Part shown: in pieces, positions 1-8,764 of the stretch | How the letters are laid out: every line of letters begins with the position of its first letter | How positions within the stretch are numbered: the first letter of the stretch is position 1 | DNA from: Deltaproteobacteria bacterium | Lineage (GTDB): Bacteria; Desulfobacterota; Desulfarculia; JACQYL01 | Length of the DNA stretch: 64,000 bases | Direction of reading: 5' to 3' | Assembly (NCBI GenBank): GCA_016208165.1 | Contig: JACQYL010000123.1 | Coordinates: forward strand, 1-64,000 | Notes under the pieces: generated by a model | Databases searched by the model: none | What the model was told of the DNA's origin: nothing | Seen by the model: only the letters and a program-made list of their open reading frames with translations | Translations under genes and position numbers: made by a program

Positions 1-290
1 CGAGCTCTGAATTCGAGAGGAAGCAACGAAGGCGCGCTGCACGAAGCCTGAGAGTCAACCACATAATAATAGAAGGGAAAACCGTTCGAGAGGTTAACAT
101 TTCATAATCTAAACATAATTATGTGAATACACAAGCCGCAACTCAGAATTACGGGCAAGTTCTTCAAGCAGGTCGATTGCGTAAGTGTAGTACAATCACA
201 CAAGCCCTTCAACGTTTGTGTTCGCGAAACAGGAGACGGTTGCCTTTTCCGCGCGAACCTCGCCGCCGACAGGTCGAAATGTCGCGATCT
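1..290. other. Window start without a supported gene
   Basis: No convincing coding region is visible here. The stretch around 60-125 is A+T rich. The only short open frame (123-317, plus strand) is Arg-rich and has no ribosome binding site. It probably holds the sequence downstream of the acylase gene that ends at 291 on the minus strand, but no clear terminator hairpin was found. Confidence 0.5.
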
Positions 291-2681
291 TTATTCCGAA
301 GCCGGCTTGAGGCTTAACCTTGCTTCACTGTGGCTTTCCACGTCTTGACGCGTTGTCCAGGCGGGATGGTAGCCGCCTTTCAAGTAGAGATCGATCTGAT
401 CCGCGTAATGTGGACTGCCCAGGTGCCCCGATTCCCCGGTGGGCAGAACGTGAAGCGCTGTTTCAGGATTCGATAGATCTACGATCATACGCTGGGATAC
501 TCCATGAATCGCAGCATAGGGATGGGCGTTGTCATACTGCTTCTTGTCCACCGTGTGGTTGCTCCCGTCCACCGGGAACGGGCCCAGATTGAAGAAACGA
601 TCCAGCAGGACTTTCTTCCCGAGCACGTGTTCAAAGGTGAGCGTGTGAATTCGTCCCCACGACCAGTCTTCTACCTTGTCGCCGACGAGTCCTTCCAGCT
701 CGACAAAGGCTTGTTCAGCAGCGGCTGAAATGATGTCATCCATGGTTTCCGTTTGGGGGGTTTTGGCGTCGTCGAACCAGGGTGAGGCGCCGTTTCGGAT
801 CATGGCTGTCATGGCCCGGTATGGAAACCCCGGTGTGCTCAGATAGTCTTTGAAAAGAGGCTCTCCCAATTCGTCCATGAAGGTCTTTTCCAGCATGTTG
901 CGCAGGATCGCTTCGAAAAGACACGCTCCGACGCTTTCTTTGGACATGACGAAGTCCCATTCCGCCAGGAGTTTTACGGCCTTTTGGGACTTGTCGCTCG
1001 TCAGACCGGCCGTAACGGCTTGGATCAGTTTCGGGGTAACGTCCTTGGCGACTTGAGAATAGGCGTCCATCTGCATCCGTTTCATGTCTTCCACGGACAA
1101 GGTCTTTGAGCCGCCGATCATGTCGTGGATCCGGTAAATCCGATCTGACGGCTCCCAGTAGCGGCTGATCTCGTACGGGTAGCCTTTTCCCGTTAGCTTG
1201 CTGTTGGCCGTGGCGATGAAGCCCTCAGCGGGGTTGATGAGGTGGGGCTTTTCCTCGAACGGAACGAATCCTTCCCACTCGTATTCTCCGGACCAGCCGG
1301 GAACCGGCAGAAGGCCGTCCCCCTTAGGACGTCTGGGAATGGCGGCGCAACACCAGTAGCCTATGTTTCCGGCGTCGTCGGCAAAGACAAAATTGAGGCC
1401 GGGCAATTCCCAGTGCGCCAGAGCTTTCCTGATGTCATGGATGCTTTCGGCCTTGAGCAGCAGGTAGGCGGCACGGAACGGCTGAGGCCTTTCGGCAAAG
1501 GTCCATCTCGCTGAAACGACCGGCTCTCCCTCGACGGGCTCCGCAGGGTTTATAACCGGCCCGTGGCGGGTCAAACGGATCTTGATCCTTTCGGAAGATT
1601 TCCCCTTGACATGGATTTCCTCCTCCACGGTTTCCATATCTTCCCAGTGGTCTATGTACCAGTATTGATTGGGATTCTCCGGACGGATCTTCTCGATGTA
1701 GAAATCCACGTCATCCACCATCACATTGGTGATGCCCCAGGCCACATGACGGTTGTGCCCTGCGGACACCCCGGGCACGCCGGGGACGCAGAAACCGGCG
1801 GCATGGATCGTGGGACATTCCAGATGCACTTCCCACCAGAAAGAGGGATTGGACAGGCCTAAATGGGTGTCGTTGGCGAGAAGAGGCTTTCCCGTTACGG
1901 AGCGCCGGCCGGACACTGCCCAGTTGTTGCTTGCGCATGAAAAAGAAAGGCCCGAAAGACGTTGAGCGGATCTCATGATTTTCTGATGAATTCTATTGAG
2001 CCGGGCGAGGGGAATGGAGGCATCGGGAACGATCAAGGGCGCACTGTCGGGCCATCCGGGGAACGCTTCCTCGAACTTAAGCTTTCCCACCCGATCCAAT
2101 ACCTCCGAGGCGGTCAGATCCACCTTCCAACCGGAACTCAATGCCCAGTTGACGACCTTCAGAATGGGGAGGAAATCGAGTTCCATCCAAGGTTCGGGTC
2201 GATAGCCCAGTAATATGAACTCGGGAGGAAGACGATCGCGGTGCGTGTCTATGTAGGCGTTAGCGCCGCTCGCAAAGGAGCGGGCGAGGGGGACAAGCTC
2301 GGGAAGGATTTCTTTCTTCATGCCTTTGGCGGTCAGCATCCTGAAATACCGATCCACTCCGATGAAATCTTCGCCGAACAGTTCGGATACCCGGCCGCTT
2401 CCCAGGCGGCGGTGGAATTCCATCTGCCACAATCGATCCTGGGCCATGGCGTAGCCCATGGCTAAAAAGAGATCGGATTCGTTTTGGGCGTAGATATGGG
2501 GTATTCCGTAGTTGTCCCGTATGATTTCGACCGGGAGTTCCAGGCCCGCGCAGACGATTTCCCCATCGATTCGGGAGAGACTTCTCGAGAGGGTATATTG
2601 GATCCAGAGATAGCCTCCTCCGGCAATCAGAAGGCAGAGGCATACCAAGCCAAGCGCGATGAATGTGATTCTTCTCCTCAC
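291..2681 (-). CDS. Penicillin acylase family protein (Ntn hydrolase)
   Basis: A 796-residue member of the penicillin/cephalosporin/AHL acylase family, periplasmic enzymes that hydrolyse amide bonds and mature by self-cleavage. A single N-terminal membrane segment or uncleaved signal (residues about 3-25) is followed by the alpha-chain motif EIIRDNYGIPHIYA and then, near residue 250, SNNWAVSG, whose Ser is the expected beta-chain nucleophile. Length matches the family. The GTG start at 2681 is chosen because AAGGAG sits 6 bases upstream; ATG codons at 2732 and 2723 lack a Shine-Dalgarno site and would add a polar extension before the membrane segment. The natural substrate cannot be read from sequence; amide-linked small molecules or acyl-homoserine lactones are family possibilities. 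Confidence 0.9.
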   Translation of the reverse strand: MRRRITFIALGLVCLCLLIAGGGYLWIQYTLSRSLSRIDGEIVCAGLELPVEIIRDNYGIPHIYAQNESDLFLAMGYAMAQDRLWQMEFHRRLGSGRVSELFGEDFIGVDRYFRMLTAKGMKKEILPELVPLARSFASGANAYIDTHRDRLPPEFILLGYRPEPWMELDFLPILKVVNWALSSGWKVDLTASEVLDRVGKLKFEEAFPGWPDSAPLIVPDASIPLARLNRIHQKIMRSAQRLSGLSFSCASNNWAVSGRRSVTGKPLLANDTHLGLSNPSFWWEVHLECPTIHAAGFCVPGVPGVSAGHNRHVAWGITNVMVDDVDFYIEKIRPENPNQYWYIDHWEDMETVEEEIHVKGKSSERIKIRLTRHGPVINPAEPVEGEPVVSARWTFAERPQPFRAAYLLLKAESIHDIRKALAHWELPGLNFVFADDAGNIGYWCCAAIPRRPKGDGLLPVPGWSGEYEWEGFVPFEEKPHLINPAEGFIATANSKLTGKGYPYEISRYWEPSDRIYRIHDMIGGSKTLSVEDMKRMQMDAYSQVAKDVTPKLIQAVTAGLTSDKSQKAVKLLAEWDFVMSKESVGACLFEAILRNMLEKTFMDELGEPLFKDYLSTPGFPYRAMTAMIRNGASPWFDDAKTPQTETMDDIISAAAEQAFVELEGLVGDKVEDWSWGRIHTLTFEHVLGKKVLLDRFFNLGPFPVDGSNHTVDKKQYDNAHPYAAIHGVSQRMIVDLSNPETALHVLPTGESGHLGSPHYADQIDLYLKGGYHPAWTTRQDVESHSEARLSLKPASE

Positions 2682-3359
2682 AGCCTGCTCCTTGCGTGCC
2701 GGCCCCGGATCCGCTCGACACATTAAATTCATGGGGTTCGAAGACCGGGTAAGAATCCGTTATCCCAGGACGTCCGTAAGGCGATGAGGGACGAACAGCC
2801 TTTGGTTCGTTCGAGGCCGGGCCCGCGAAGTTCCGTCGGGTTGAAGAGCTTCTGTGGGATATTTCTCCGCTTCATCGGGAAGTGTCCATGGGGTATGTAA
2901 TGGAATCGGACCCCTTATTCCTCCATGTATTCTCCCGGACGCGGCCGGATCCGGGGAGTTGTCTTGACACTTCCGGCCTGTTAAATTATCATCTTCTCCA
3001 CATTGCATCACATGTTGAACACCAGGATGTTGCGGGTACAGATGATCGTGTATCAATACTTGCGGGCTCAAGCGGCATTTTGGCATGGGCGACGCTAAGG
3101 TGACACTCGAATACCTTCTGGCCTCCCCGATATACCTTTGAAATTACCACGAAAAGTCCAGCCTCGCAAGCAAGATCGGCCGCACGAGGTATTGAAGACC
3201 CGGTCCAGTCCGGCGTTTACATCCCACCAATCCGTCCGGGTGGAAACGCCTTCCGCGCACAGGAACATCTTGACTGCACGCAACACCGGTCCGATGCTCT
3301 TACCGTCAGGGCGTATATCGAGGGGAGATCCATTGCATCCGTTTTGGGAGAGCCCGGCG
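2682..3359. other. Long intergenic region with a strong promoter
   Basis: About 680 bases between divergent genes. The open frames (2760-3086 minus, 2882-3103 plus) look like chance. The notable element is a near-consensus rightward promoter at 2964-2992, which would give a leader of about 360 nt before the gene at 3360. I saw no known riboswitch in that leader. Confidence 0.5.
2964..2992 (+). promoter_or_regulatory. Sigma-70-type promoter, TTGACA-17-TATCAT
   Basis: TTGACA at 2964-2969 and TATCAT at 2987-2992 are separated by 17 bases: a perfect -35 and a 5/6 match at -10. It points to the gene at 3360 through an unusually long leader, or to an unrecognised small RNA. Confidence 0.55.
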
Positions 3360-4463
3360 ATGAAAGGAAGAGGCCCTATCGCTCCGATATGCCGGGTGGC
3401 GTGCTTGTGGGTGGTTATCAGCGTCCTGGCTGCCGTTGGCGTGGGACTGTGGTGTCCGGTTTCGATGGCGGAGACCGGGGAAGCCTGGCTGGAGAGAGTC
3501 CGGGGAGAGCAGACCGGCGTCGACTTCTCGGATGTGGCCCTCAAATTTCCTCGTTTCAAGACCATTGTGCTTCTGGTATTTCAGCCGAAGCTCGATTTCG
3601 AGCGCTTGATCCGTCTGTTGGATCTGGGCGTTCAGCCTTTGGGAGATGACTCATCGAATTTGCTCGGGCGGAGTTGGGCCGTTTGCCACACCCGAGCCGC
3701 CCGCCTGGATGAAATCAAACGTTCGGGCGTGGCGCGGGAAGTGATACCTCTTACGCGGTTCAGGATGAGCGGGATTTACCGCATCCACTTTAAGATCGTG
3801 GAACCGGAATTCAACGGCCCCATTTCGTTTCGCGTATCGGCGCCGCGCGAGGGATTCGGGAAAACGCTCCTTGCCGCGGAGGAGCATGTCCGGCCGGACC
3901 TGCCGTTGTCATTGGCTGTCGATGACGCGGGGAACCGGTGGTTCGAAGTGCGGATTCCCGATGCGCGTCATGATCAATCCGTTCATTTCGATTTCTTTTT
4001 CAGGTATCAAGTCGATGTCGGACAACTCCTGGAGCACGCTCTTCCCATGGCGCCGGGGGGAGAGGGAGGAGACCCGCCGGACGGGCATCCAGCTCTGTCA
4101 TATCTTGCCTCCTCCCCGAAAATCGATGCCACCTTACCGGAAATCAGGTCACTGGCGGCTCGGATCTTCGGAGACGAAAAAGATCCTCGAACGATATACT
4201 TGAGGTTGAACGACTACCTTCAGCAGACGGTTAGGTACGATTCCGTCAAACGAGAGCAGTTTTTCGGAGGGATGAAAGTGTATCGAACGATGGCGGAGTG
4301 GCGGGGGTGGGTGTCTACATCCGTGACACCGACGGGAATACCCCTGGTGGTGGATCCGGGCGAGCGCCATGAGCCGTTTGTGCGTTGGGATCCGGCCGTG
4401 GCCGTGCAGACCACCCTGTGGTCGGGCAGCACAAGCATCGATTTAGAGGGACCAAATGAGTAG
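3360..4463 (+). CDS. Exported transglutaminase-related protein lacking the catalytic core
   Basis: A 367-residue protein with an N-terminal signal or membrane segment (residues about 8-30, ending near SMAET). Residues about 235-315 resemble the region before the core of transglutaminase-like proteins (YLASSPKID, then a dp..iy.rLNDYLQQTVRYD pattern, then FFGGMKVYR). The Cys-containing GWCxD segment and the His/Asp that normally follow are absent; the chain runs on for only about 50 residues. It is therefore either a catalytically dead homologue or a product shortened by internal deletion. The start at 3360 has GGGAG about 9 bases upstream; a longer frame from 3138 has no such site. The stop overlaps the GNAT start by 8 bases, suggesting coupled translation. 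Function unknown. Confidence 0.6.
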   Translation: MKGRGPIAPICRVACLWVVISVLAAVGVGLWCPVSMAETGEAWLERVRGEQTGVDFSDVALKFPRFKTIVLLVFQPKLDFERLIRLLDLGVQPLGDDSSNLLGRSWAVCHTRAARLDEIKRSGVAREVIPLTRFRMSGIYRIHFKIVEPEFNGPISFRVSAPREGFGKTLLAAEEHVRPDLPLSLAVDDAGNRWFEVRIPDARHDQSVHFDFFFRYQVDVGQLLEHALPMAPGGEGGDPPDGHPALSYLASSPKIDATLPEIRSLAARIFGDEKDPRTIYLRLNDYLQQTVRYDSVKREQFFGGMKVYRTMAEWRGWVSTSVTPTGIPLVVDPGERHEPFVRWDPAVAVQTTLWSGSTSIDLEGPNE

Positions 4464-5514
4464 TATCGAATTCGCCGATCTGTCAATCAGACCGTTGACC
4501 GATGAAGACTACCCGCAGGTGGACCTGCTCTTCCAGGAGTACCCCCATAAAGACTTCCAACTCAGGCAATTGAACATTCCGAAACGCAAAATGGCGGAAT
4601 TTCTCAAAACCACGCTGGCGGACCCGGAATTGGAGAGCGCTTGTCTCCGGCAAGGACAACGTCTTTCGGGGCTGATCAGTGCACGAAGTTTGCCGTGGAT
4701 GTCGGAGATGTTCGGAGCCAGGATGTTCGCCATACAGCACTTTCTAACTCGCCTGGACAGTGTCGCCTACCTGAAGACCATGCTGCGGTATCTCCTCGAT
4801 CACATGACAACCGCCGACTTCTTGGACTGCCGGGTGGCGAACGGCGATACGAACGCCATCCAAGCCCTCGAGGACAACGGGTTCCGATTCGTTGGAAACG
4901 AGGTGTATCTCGCGCGATCGCTCATCGAGTCGCCGGCGCCCGACGAATACGGCGACAACAACTGTGTATCATGCCCCGAGCAATTGCAGAACCAGGTGAT
5001 CGATCTGGTCCGGAATACTCATTTCCACAACCGTTTCATGTACGACCCGGAAGTTTCCGAGCATGACGCTGCCGAGATATATAAGCAGTATCTTTCGGGT
5101 TTTGCGTTCAAGAAAGACTTCCGTTCCCGGATTGTGCTTCGTGAGGGTCAGGTCGAGGGCTTTATCCTGTACCGATTTAACGCCGCGTTTTCCAAGGCCG
5201 TGGGCGGAAATTACGCGAGTTTGGACTTCATCGGCGTCAATCCGAACAATCGAAGCGCCGGCTTGGGCGAGGAACTCAACAAGGCGGCGCTCTACGATTT
5301 GGCCAAGGCGGGCGCTACGCACGTCGTAGTCAGAACTTTCGGAAGCAATTACCCAGCCGTCCGGATATGCCATAAGGTGGGGTTCAAGATCACCTCCTCG
5401 GACCTTCATTTTCATCTCTGGTTGCGGCCCAAATATGACAGCAGAAGAAACGAGAAGGTGGGGCCGAGTCCCGCATCGGGTCTCGGCGAACTCGAGCGAA
5501 AAACTTCACTGTAA
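4456..5514 (+). CDS. GNAT family acetyltransferase with two GNAT-like halves
   Basis: A 352-residue protein. The C-terminal half carries the acetyl-CoA loop pattern of GNAT enzymes: a beta strand ending in DFIGVNP, then NNRSAGLGEELN with the R/Q-x-x-G-x-G/A-type turn, and a final NYPAVRICHKVGFKI, the usual xAxxlYxxxGF segment. The N-terminal half has the same layout (VANGDTNAIQALEDNGFRFVG), so the protein looks like a tandem GNAT, as in WecD-like amino-sugar acetyltransferases. The substrate is not predictable. Start ATG 4456 follows GAGGGA and overlaps the preceding stop. Confidence 0.8.
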   Translation: MSSIEFADLSIRPLTDEDYPQVDLLFQEYPHKDFQLRQLNIPKRKMAEFLKTTLADPELESACLRQGQRLSGLISARSLPWMSEMFGARMFAIQHFLTRLDSVAYLKTMLRYLLDHMTTADFLDCRVANGDTNAIQALEDNGFRFVGNEVYLARSLIESPAPDEYGDNNCVSCPEQLQNQVIDLVRNTHFHNRFMYDPEVSEHDAAEIYKQYLSGFAFKKDFRSRIVLREGQVEGFILYRFNAAFSKAVGGNYASLDFIGVNPNNRSAGLGEELNKAALYDLAKAGATHVVVRTFGSNYPAVRICHKVGFKITSSDLHFHLWLRPKYDSRRNEKVGPSPASGLGELERKTSL

Positions 5515-5550
5515 ACGAAACCGGAATATTACCCTATTGGGAGGATCTCC

Positions 5551-5901
5551 ATGAATGTTACGAACCTGAAACATCTGGAAAAACTCGAAATGACCCTGGA
5601 AGGGGCCAAGAACGTGGCCAAGCAGGTGCCCATATCCAAAGACCACGGCTCGCCCAATTTTTCGCTCCGCGTGTTTACGATCTCGCCCAACGGGCACACG
5701 CCTTTTCATTCACACCCATTCGAGCATCTGAACTATATTATAGAGGGGGAAGGCGTCATTGTCTCGGAAAGCGGCGAAGAACGGCCTGTTGGAAAAGGGG
5801 ATTTCGCCTTGATCTTGCCTGATGAAAAGCATCGGTACAAGAACACTTCGCCCACGAACGCCTTTGTAATGATCTGTGCGGTTCCCAAAGAGTACGAGTA
5901 G
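5551..5901 (+). CDS. Single-domain cupin protein
   Basis: A 116-residue small cupin. Motif 1 (TPFHSHPFEHLNYIIEGEG, residues about 50-70) supplies the metal-binding histidines and glutamate, and motif 2 (LILPDEKHRYKNTS) supplies the last histidine, so a metal site is likely intact. Such proteins bind Mn, Fe or Zn and serve as small isomerases, dioxygenases or sensors; nothing here fixes the reaction. A GGGAGG site lies 6 bases before ATG 5551. It lies just after the GNAT gene (36-base gap) and just before xseA. Confidence 0.85.
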   Translation: MNVTNLKHLEKLEMTLEGAKNVAKQVPISKDHGSPNFSLRVFTISPNGHTPFHSHPFEHLNYIIEGEGVIVSESGEERPVGKGDFALILPDEKHRYKNTSPTNAFVMICAVPKEYE

Positions 5902-5984
5902 TTTCTCAAGATAGTATGGTATGATTCCTGAAATCTCTTATTCATCGCATACACGCAAACACCATCGATTGTGATCCGGAACCG

Positions 5985-7316
5985 TTGGAAACAGAAGTCT
6001 ACACTGTAACTCGACTCACCAGAGAGATCAAAAACCTCTTGGAGTCCCAGTTTCCCCTCGTATGGGTTGAAGGGGAAATCTCGAATTTTCGCGTGCCGTC
6101 TTCGGGCCACTTCTACTTTGTTCTCAAAGACAAGAAAGCTCAGATTCGCGCCGTGATGTTCCATCACCAGAACCAGCTTCTGCGGTTCAGGCCGGAGGAC
6201 GGGATGGCCGTGGTCTGTCTGGGCCGCCTCACGTTGTACGAACCGAGGGGGGAGTACCAGATCATACTGGAACGTCTCGAACCTCTGGGACAGGGCGCGC
6301 TTCAACTGGCATTCGAACAATTGCTGAAGAAGCTTCAGGAAGAAGGACTTTTTGACGAGTCCTTGAAGAAGCCGTTACCCTTTCTGCCTCGGCGCGTGGT
6401 GGTGATCACCTCTCCCACGGGCGCGGCCTTACGGGATTTCATTCACGTCATGGATCGCCGTTACGGCGCCATGGAGATTCTGATCTATCCCGTGAGGGTA
6501 CAGGGGGCGGAAGCCGCCGGAGAGATCGCGGAAGGTCTGGACCTCGTGAATGCTCAGATCGACGCCGATGTCATCGTTCTTACCAGGGGCGGCGGCTCTC
6601 TGGAAGATCTCTGGCCGTTTAACGAAGAGGTTGTGGCGAGGGCTATCTTCCGAAGCCGCATTCCGGTGCTTTCCGCAGTAGGACATGAAATCGACTTCAC
6701 GATTTCGGATTTTGTGGCGGACAAACGGGCTCCCACTCCGTCCGTGGCCGCGGAGATACTGTCTCCTTTGAAAACGGACCTGTTGGCGGCTATTGCTTCA
6801 CATGCGTCGGCACTCGGTCGGACGTTGACGAACCGGTTGGTCCTGATGCGTGAACGTTTGGAAAATCTGGCGCTGAGAGTCGCGGATCCCCGTCGGCAGA
6901 TCTCCGAAGGCCGGCTTCGAGTGGACGATTTTCAGGACAGGCTGGCCTTTTATCAGAGATCGCTTTTGACGTCCAGGGAGCATAGGTTAGAGACGGCGGT
7001 TCAGACGCTTCATGGGCAACGCCCCTTGGAAAAGATCGAACGGTACGGCGACCGGCTGATCGATATCCACAGACACCTGACGTTTCTTCAGGACAGACTG
7101 CTCGAACGCTGCCGGAAAGATGTGCAGCGGCTCACGGAGCGTCTCAACGGGGTCAATCCGCTGAACGTGCTCGAGCGGGGCTACAGCATCACGACTCGGT
7201 TGCCCCAGAATACCGTACTCGTGAAAGCAGGCGATGTAAAATCCGGGGACAAGGTGCGGGTGCGTTTGCATAAGGGAACCATTCGATGCTCGGTGGAGCG
7301 GGTGGAAGACAGCTGA
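5985..7316 (+). CDS. xseA: Exodeoxyribonuclease VII large subunit
   Basis: A 443-residue homologue of XseA, the catalytic large subunit of ExoVII, which degrades single-stranded DNA from both ends and takes part in mismatch repair and lesion processing in the cytoplasm. The N-terminal OB fold begins with YTVTRLTREIKNLLE and LVWVEGEISNF; the central nuclease domain shows VVITSPTGAALRDF, VIVLTRGGGSLEDLW and VGHEIDFTISDFVADKRAPTPS; coiled-coil helices follow. Full family length. The frame begins with a TTG at 5985; no better in-frame start is present upstream. The partner xseB lies about 1.2 kb downstream, separated by a peptidase gene. Confidence 0.95.
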   Translation: METEVYTVTRLTREIKNLLESQFPLVWVEGEISNFRVPSSGHFYFVLKDKKAQIRAVMFHHQNQLLRFRPEDGMAVVCLGRLTLYEPRGEYQIILERLEPLGQGALQLAFEQLLKKLQEEGLFDESLKKPLPFLPRRVVVITSPTGAALRDFIHVMDRRYGAMEILIYPVRVQGAEAAGEIAEGLDLVNAQIDADVIVLTRGGGSLEDLWPFNEEVVARAIFRSRIPVLSAVGHEIDFTISDFVADKRAPTPSVAAEILSPLKTDLLAAIASHASALGRTLTNRLVLMRERLENLALRVADPRRQISEGRLRVDDFQDRLAFYQRSLLTSREHRLETAVQTLHGQRPLEKIERYGDRLIDIHRHLTFLQDRLLERCRKDVQRLTERLNGVNPLNVLERGYSITTRLPQNTVLVKAGDVKSGDKVRVRLHKGTIRCSVERVEDS

Positions 7317-7389
7317 AATTTAGCGGGAAAACGCGTTGCCGCGTGTCGGGCAGGCGCATTCGGCTGCTTCATACTTCTGGCGGATCCGT

Positions 7390-8328
7390 ATGGTAAAAGG
7401 CAGAAAAGTGACAATGTCAAAAAAGGAGATGACTGCCGGACCGTTCGCCGGATATGTAGGGCGCATCGGAGGAGTTCTTCTGGCATTCGCTGTTCTGATG
7501 ACCGTTTTGGCTGCATCGGCAGGATCGAATCCGAGTTCTCCCGAGATCGCTTGGTTTCCGGATACGCTTTATCAGGGCGCCTTGATGCGGCTCGAGGTTT
7601 CTTTTCCGCATAGGGCGGAAGGCCTATCCGGGGACTTTTTGGGGCGCGAACTGCATGTGTACCGGGATGACGACCAGGCGAACCGATGGATCGGTTTCAT
7701 CGGCATCGATATCGATCAGGAGCCCGGCCCCGTTTATCTGACGCTTCGCACCAAGGATGATGTGTTTACCTCCAAGGTGCATATCCTTGAAAAGGGGTAT
7801 GGAGTCCGTCGGCTCGAGATCAAGGAGAAAGAGCCGGACCCGCAAACGTTGGAGCGCATCCGGGAAGAGAGCGAGCTTTTGGAGGCTCTGTGGATCCGTG
7901 TCGATCCCACGCGATTTTGGAGGGAGTCCTTTCTTAGGCCTATTCCGGGGAAATTAACCGGCGAATTCGGTGTCAGGACGTACATAAACGGCAATAGAAG
8001 AAGTCCACACTCCGGGGTTGACTTCCGGGCCCAAAAAAATGAAAATGTAATTTGCTCGAACGACGGCAGGGTGGCTTTGGTTCGAGACCTGTATTACTCG
8101 GGAATCAGCGTTTTTGTGGATCACGGTCACAGCTTGTACACCATGTATTTCCATCTTGAACGTCCCCTCGTTCGGCAGGGAGACCGGATTCGCCGGGGAG
8201 AGGTCGTCGGTAAGGCCGGAAGCACCGGACGTTCCACCGGCGTACATCTTCACTGGGGCGCCCGTCTGAACGGGGCTCGTATCGATCCGCTTCAATTGCT
8301 CGATCGGTCGCACATGTTAAGTCACTAA
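7390..8328 (+). CDS. M23 family peptidoglycan endopeptidase (LytM-type)
   Basis: A 312-residue exported protein with a signal/membrane segment after about 14 residues (VLLAFAVLMTVLAASAG). The C-terminal LytM domain holds the zinc ligands in order: HSGVDF (HxxxD), then HSLYTMYFH, then VHLHW (HxH), so it should be an active metallo-endopeptidase cutting peptidoglycan cross-bridges. The N-terminal 130 residues form an Ig-like stretch (EIAWFPDTLYQGAL...) often found in these enzymes. Several starts are possible: 7390, 7414 or 7429 (with AAGGAG too close); 7390 is kept because it gives a short positive N-region. It sits between xseA and xseB. Confidence 0.9.
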   Translation: MVKGRKVTMSKKEMTAGPFAGYVGRIGGVLLAFAVLMTVLAASAGSNPSSPEIAWFPDTLYQGALMRLEVSFPHRAEGLSGDFLGRELHVYRDDDQANRWIGFIGIDIDQEPGPVYLTLRTKDDVFTSKVHILEKGYGVRRLEIKEKEPDPQTLERIREESELLEALWIRVDPTRFWRESFLRPIPGKLTGEFGVRTYINGNRRSPHSGVDFRAQKNENVICSNDGRVALVRDLYYSGISVFVDHGHSLYTMYFHLERPLVRQGDRIRRGEVVGKAGSTGRSTGVHLHWGARLNGARIDPLQLLDRSHMLSH

Positions 8329-8340
8329 ACCGGATTCATT

Positions 8341-8512
8341 GATGCCGATCTCCGTGGGCCCTAGCGGCGCGCATCGGGCGACTCTCCGCGACATCGTAGA
8401 ACATCTCCGCCGGCTGGGTCGACCTGGTTCGGGAGGCGGGAGCAGGCCTCTGCCTTCAGCGATGCGCGAAAGAGAGTACCGGGGATACAGCGGAAAAATG
8501 GAGCTGAAATAG
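8341..8512 (+). CDS. Possible small ORF coupled to xseB (uncertain)
   Basis: An open frame of 56 codons fills the gap before xseB and ends in TAG at 8510-8512, so its stop and the xseB GTG share a base (TAGTG). The product is basic (HLRRLGRPGSGGGSRPL) and matches nothing I recognise. There is no strong ribosome binding site. It may be a coupling leader or simply chance. Confidence 0.2.
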
Positions 8513-8763
8513 TGGGCAAGCCAAAAAAGTTTGAAGAGGCGTTGGTCGAACTGGAAGAAATCGTCCGGAAAATGGAAGGCGCGGAATTGTCTCTCGACGA
8601 TTCGTTGGAAGCCTTCGAGACCGGCGTAGGGTTGGCCCGCTATTGCAGACAGAAGCTTGACGAGGCAGAACGAAAAGTGCAAATCCTGCTGCAGGACGAG
8701 AAGGGACGTTTAAAACCCGAACCTTTTGAAGTGGACGAGTCCGAATCCGGGCACGGCAAGTGA
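8512..8763 (+). CDS. xseB: Exodeoxyribonuclease VII small subunit
   Basis: An 83-residue homologue of XseB, the non-catalytic helical subunit that binds several copies per large subunit and activates ExoVII. The diagnostic KFEEALVELEEIVRKME start and the LSLDDSLEAFETGVGLARYC helix are present, at family length. It starts with GTG at 8512, just after a TAG of an upstream frame. The ispA start lies 2 bases beyond its stop, giving the order xseB-ispA-dxs that is common in proteobacteria. Confidence 0.95.
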   Translation: MGKPKKFEEALVELEEIVRKMEGAELSLDDSLEAFETGVGLARYCRQKLDEAERKVQILLQDEKGRLKPEPFEVDESESGHGK

Positions 8764-8764
8764 A

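Noticed and set aside
3081-3095. Sigma-54-type promoter TGGCAT-N-ACGC ahead of the gene at 3360
   Set aside because: The GG-N10-GC spacing fits, but the -12 half is poor, and a much better sigma-70 promoter lies just upstream.
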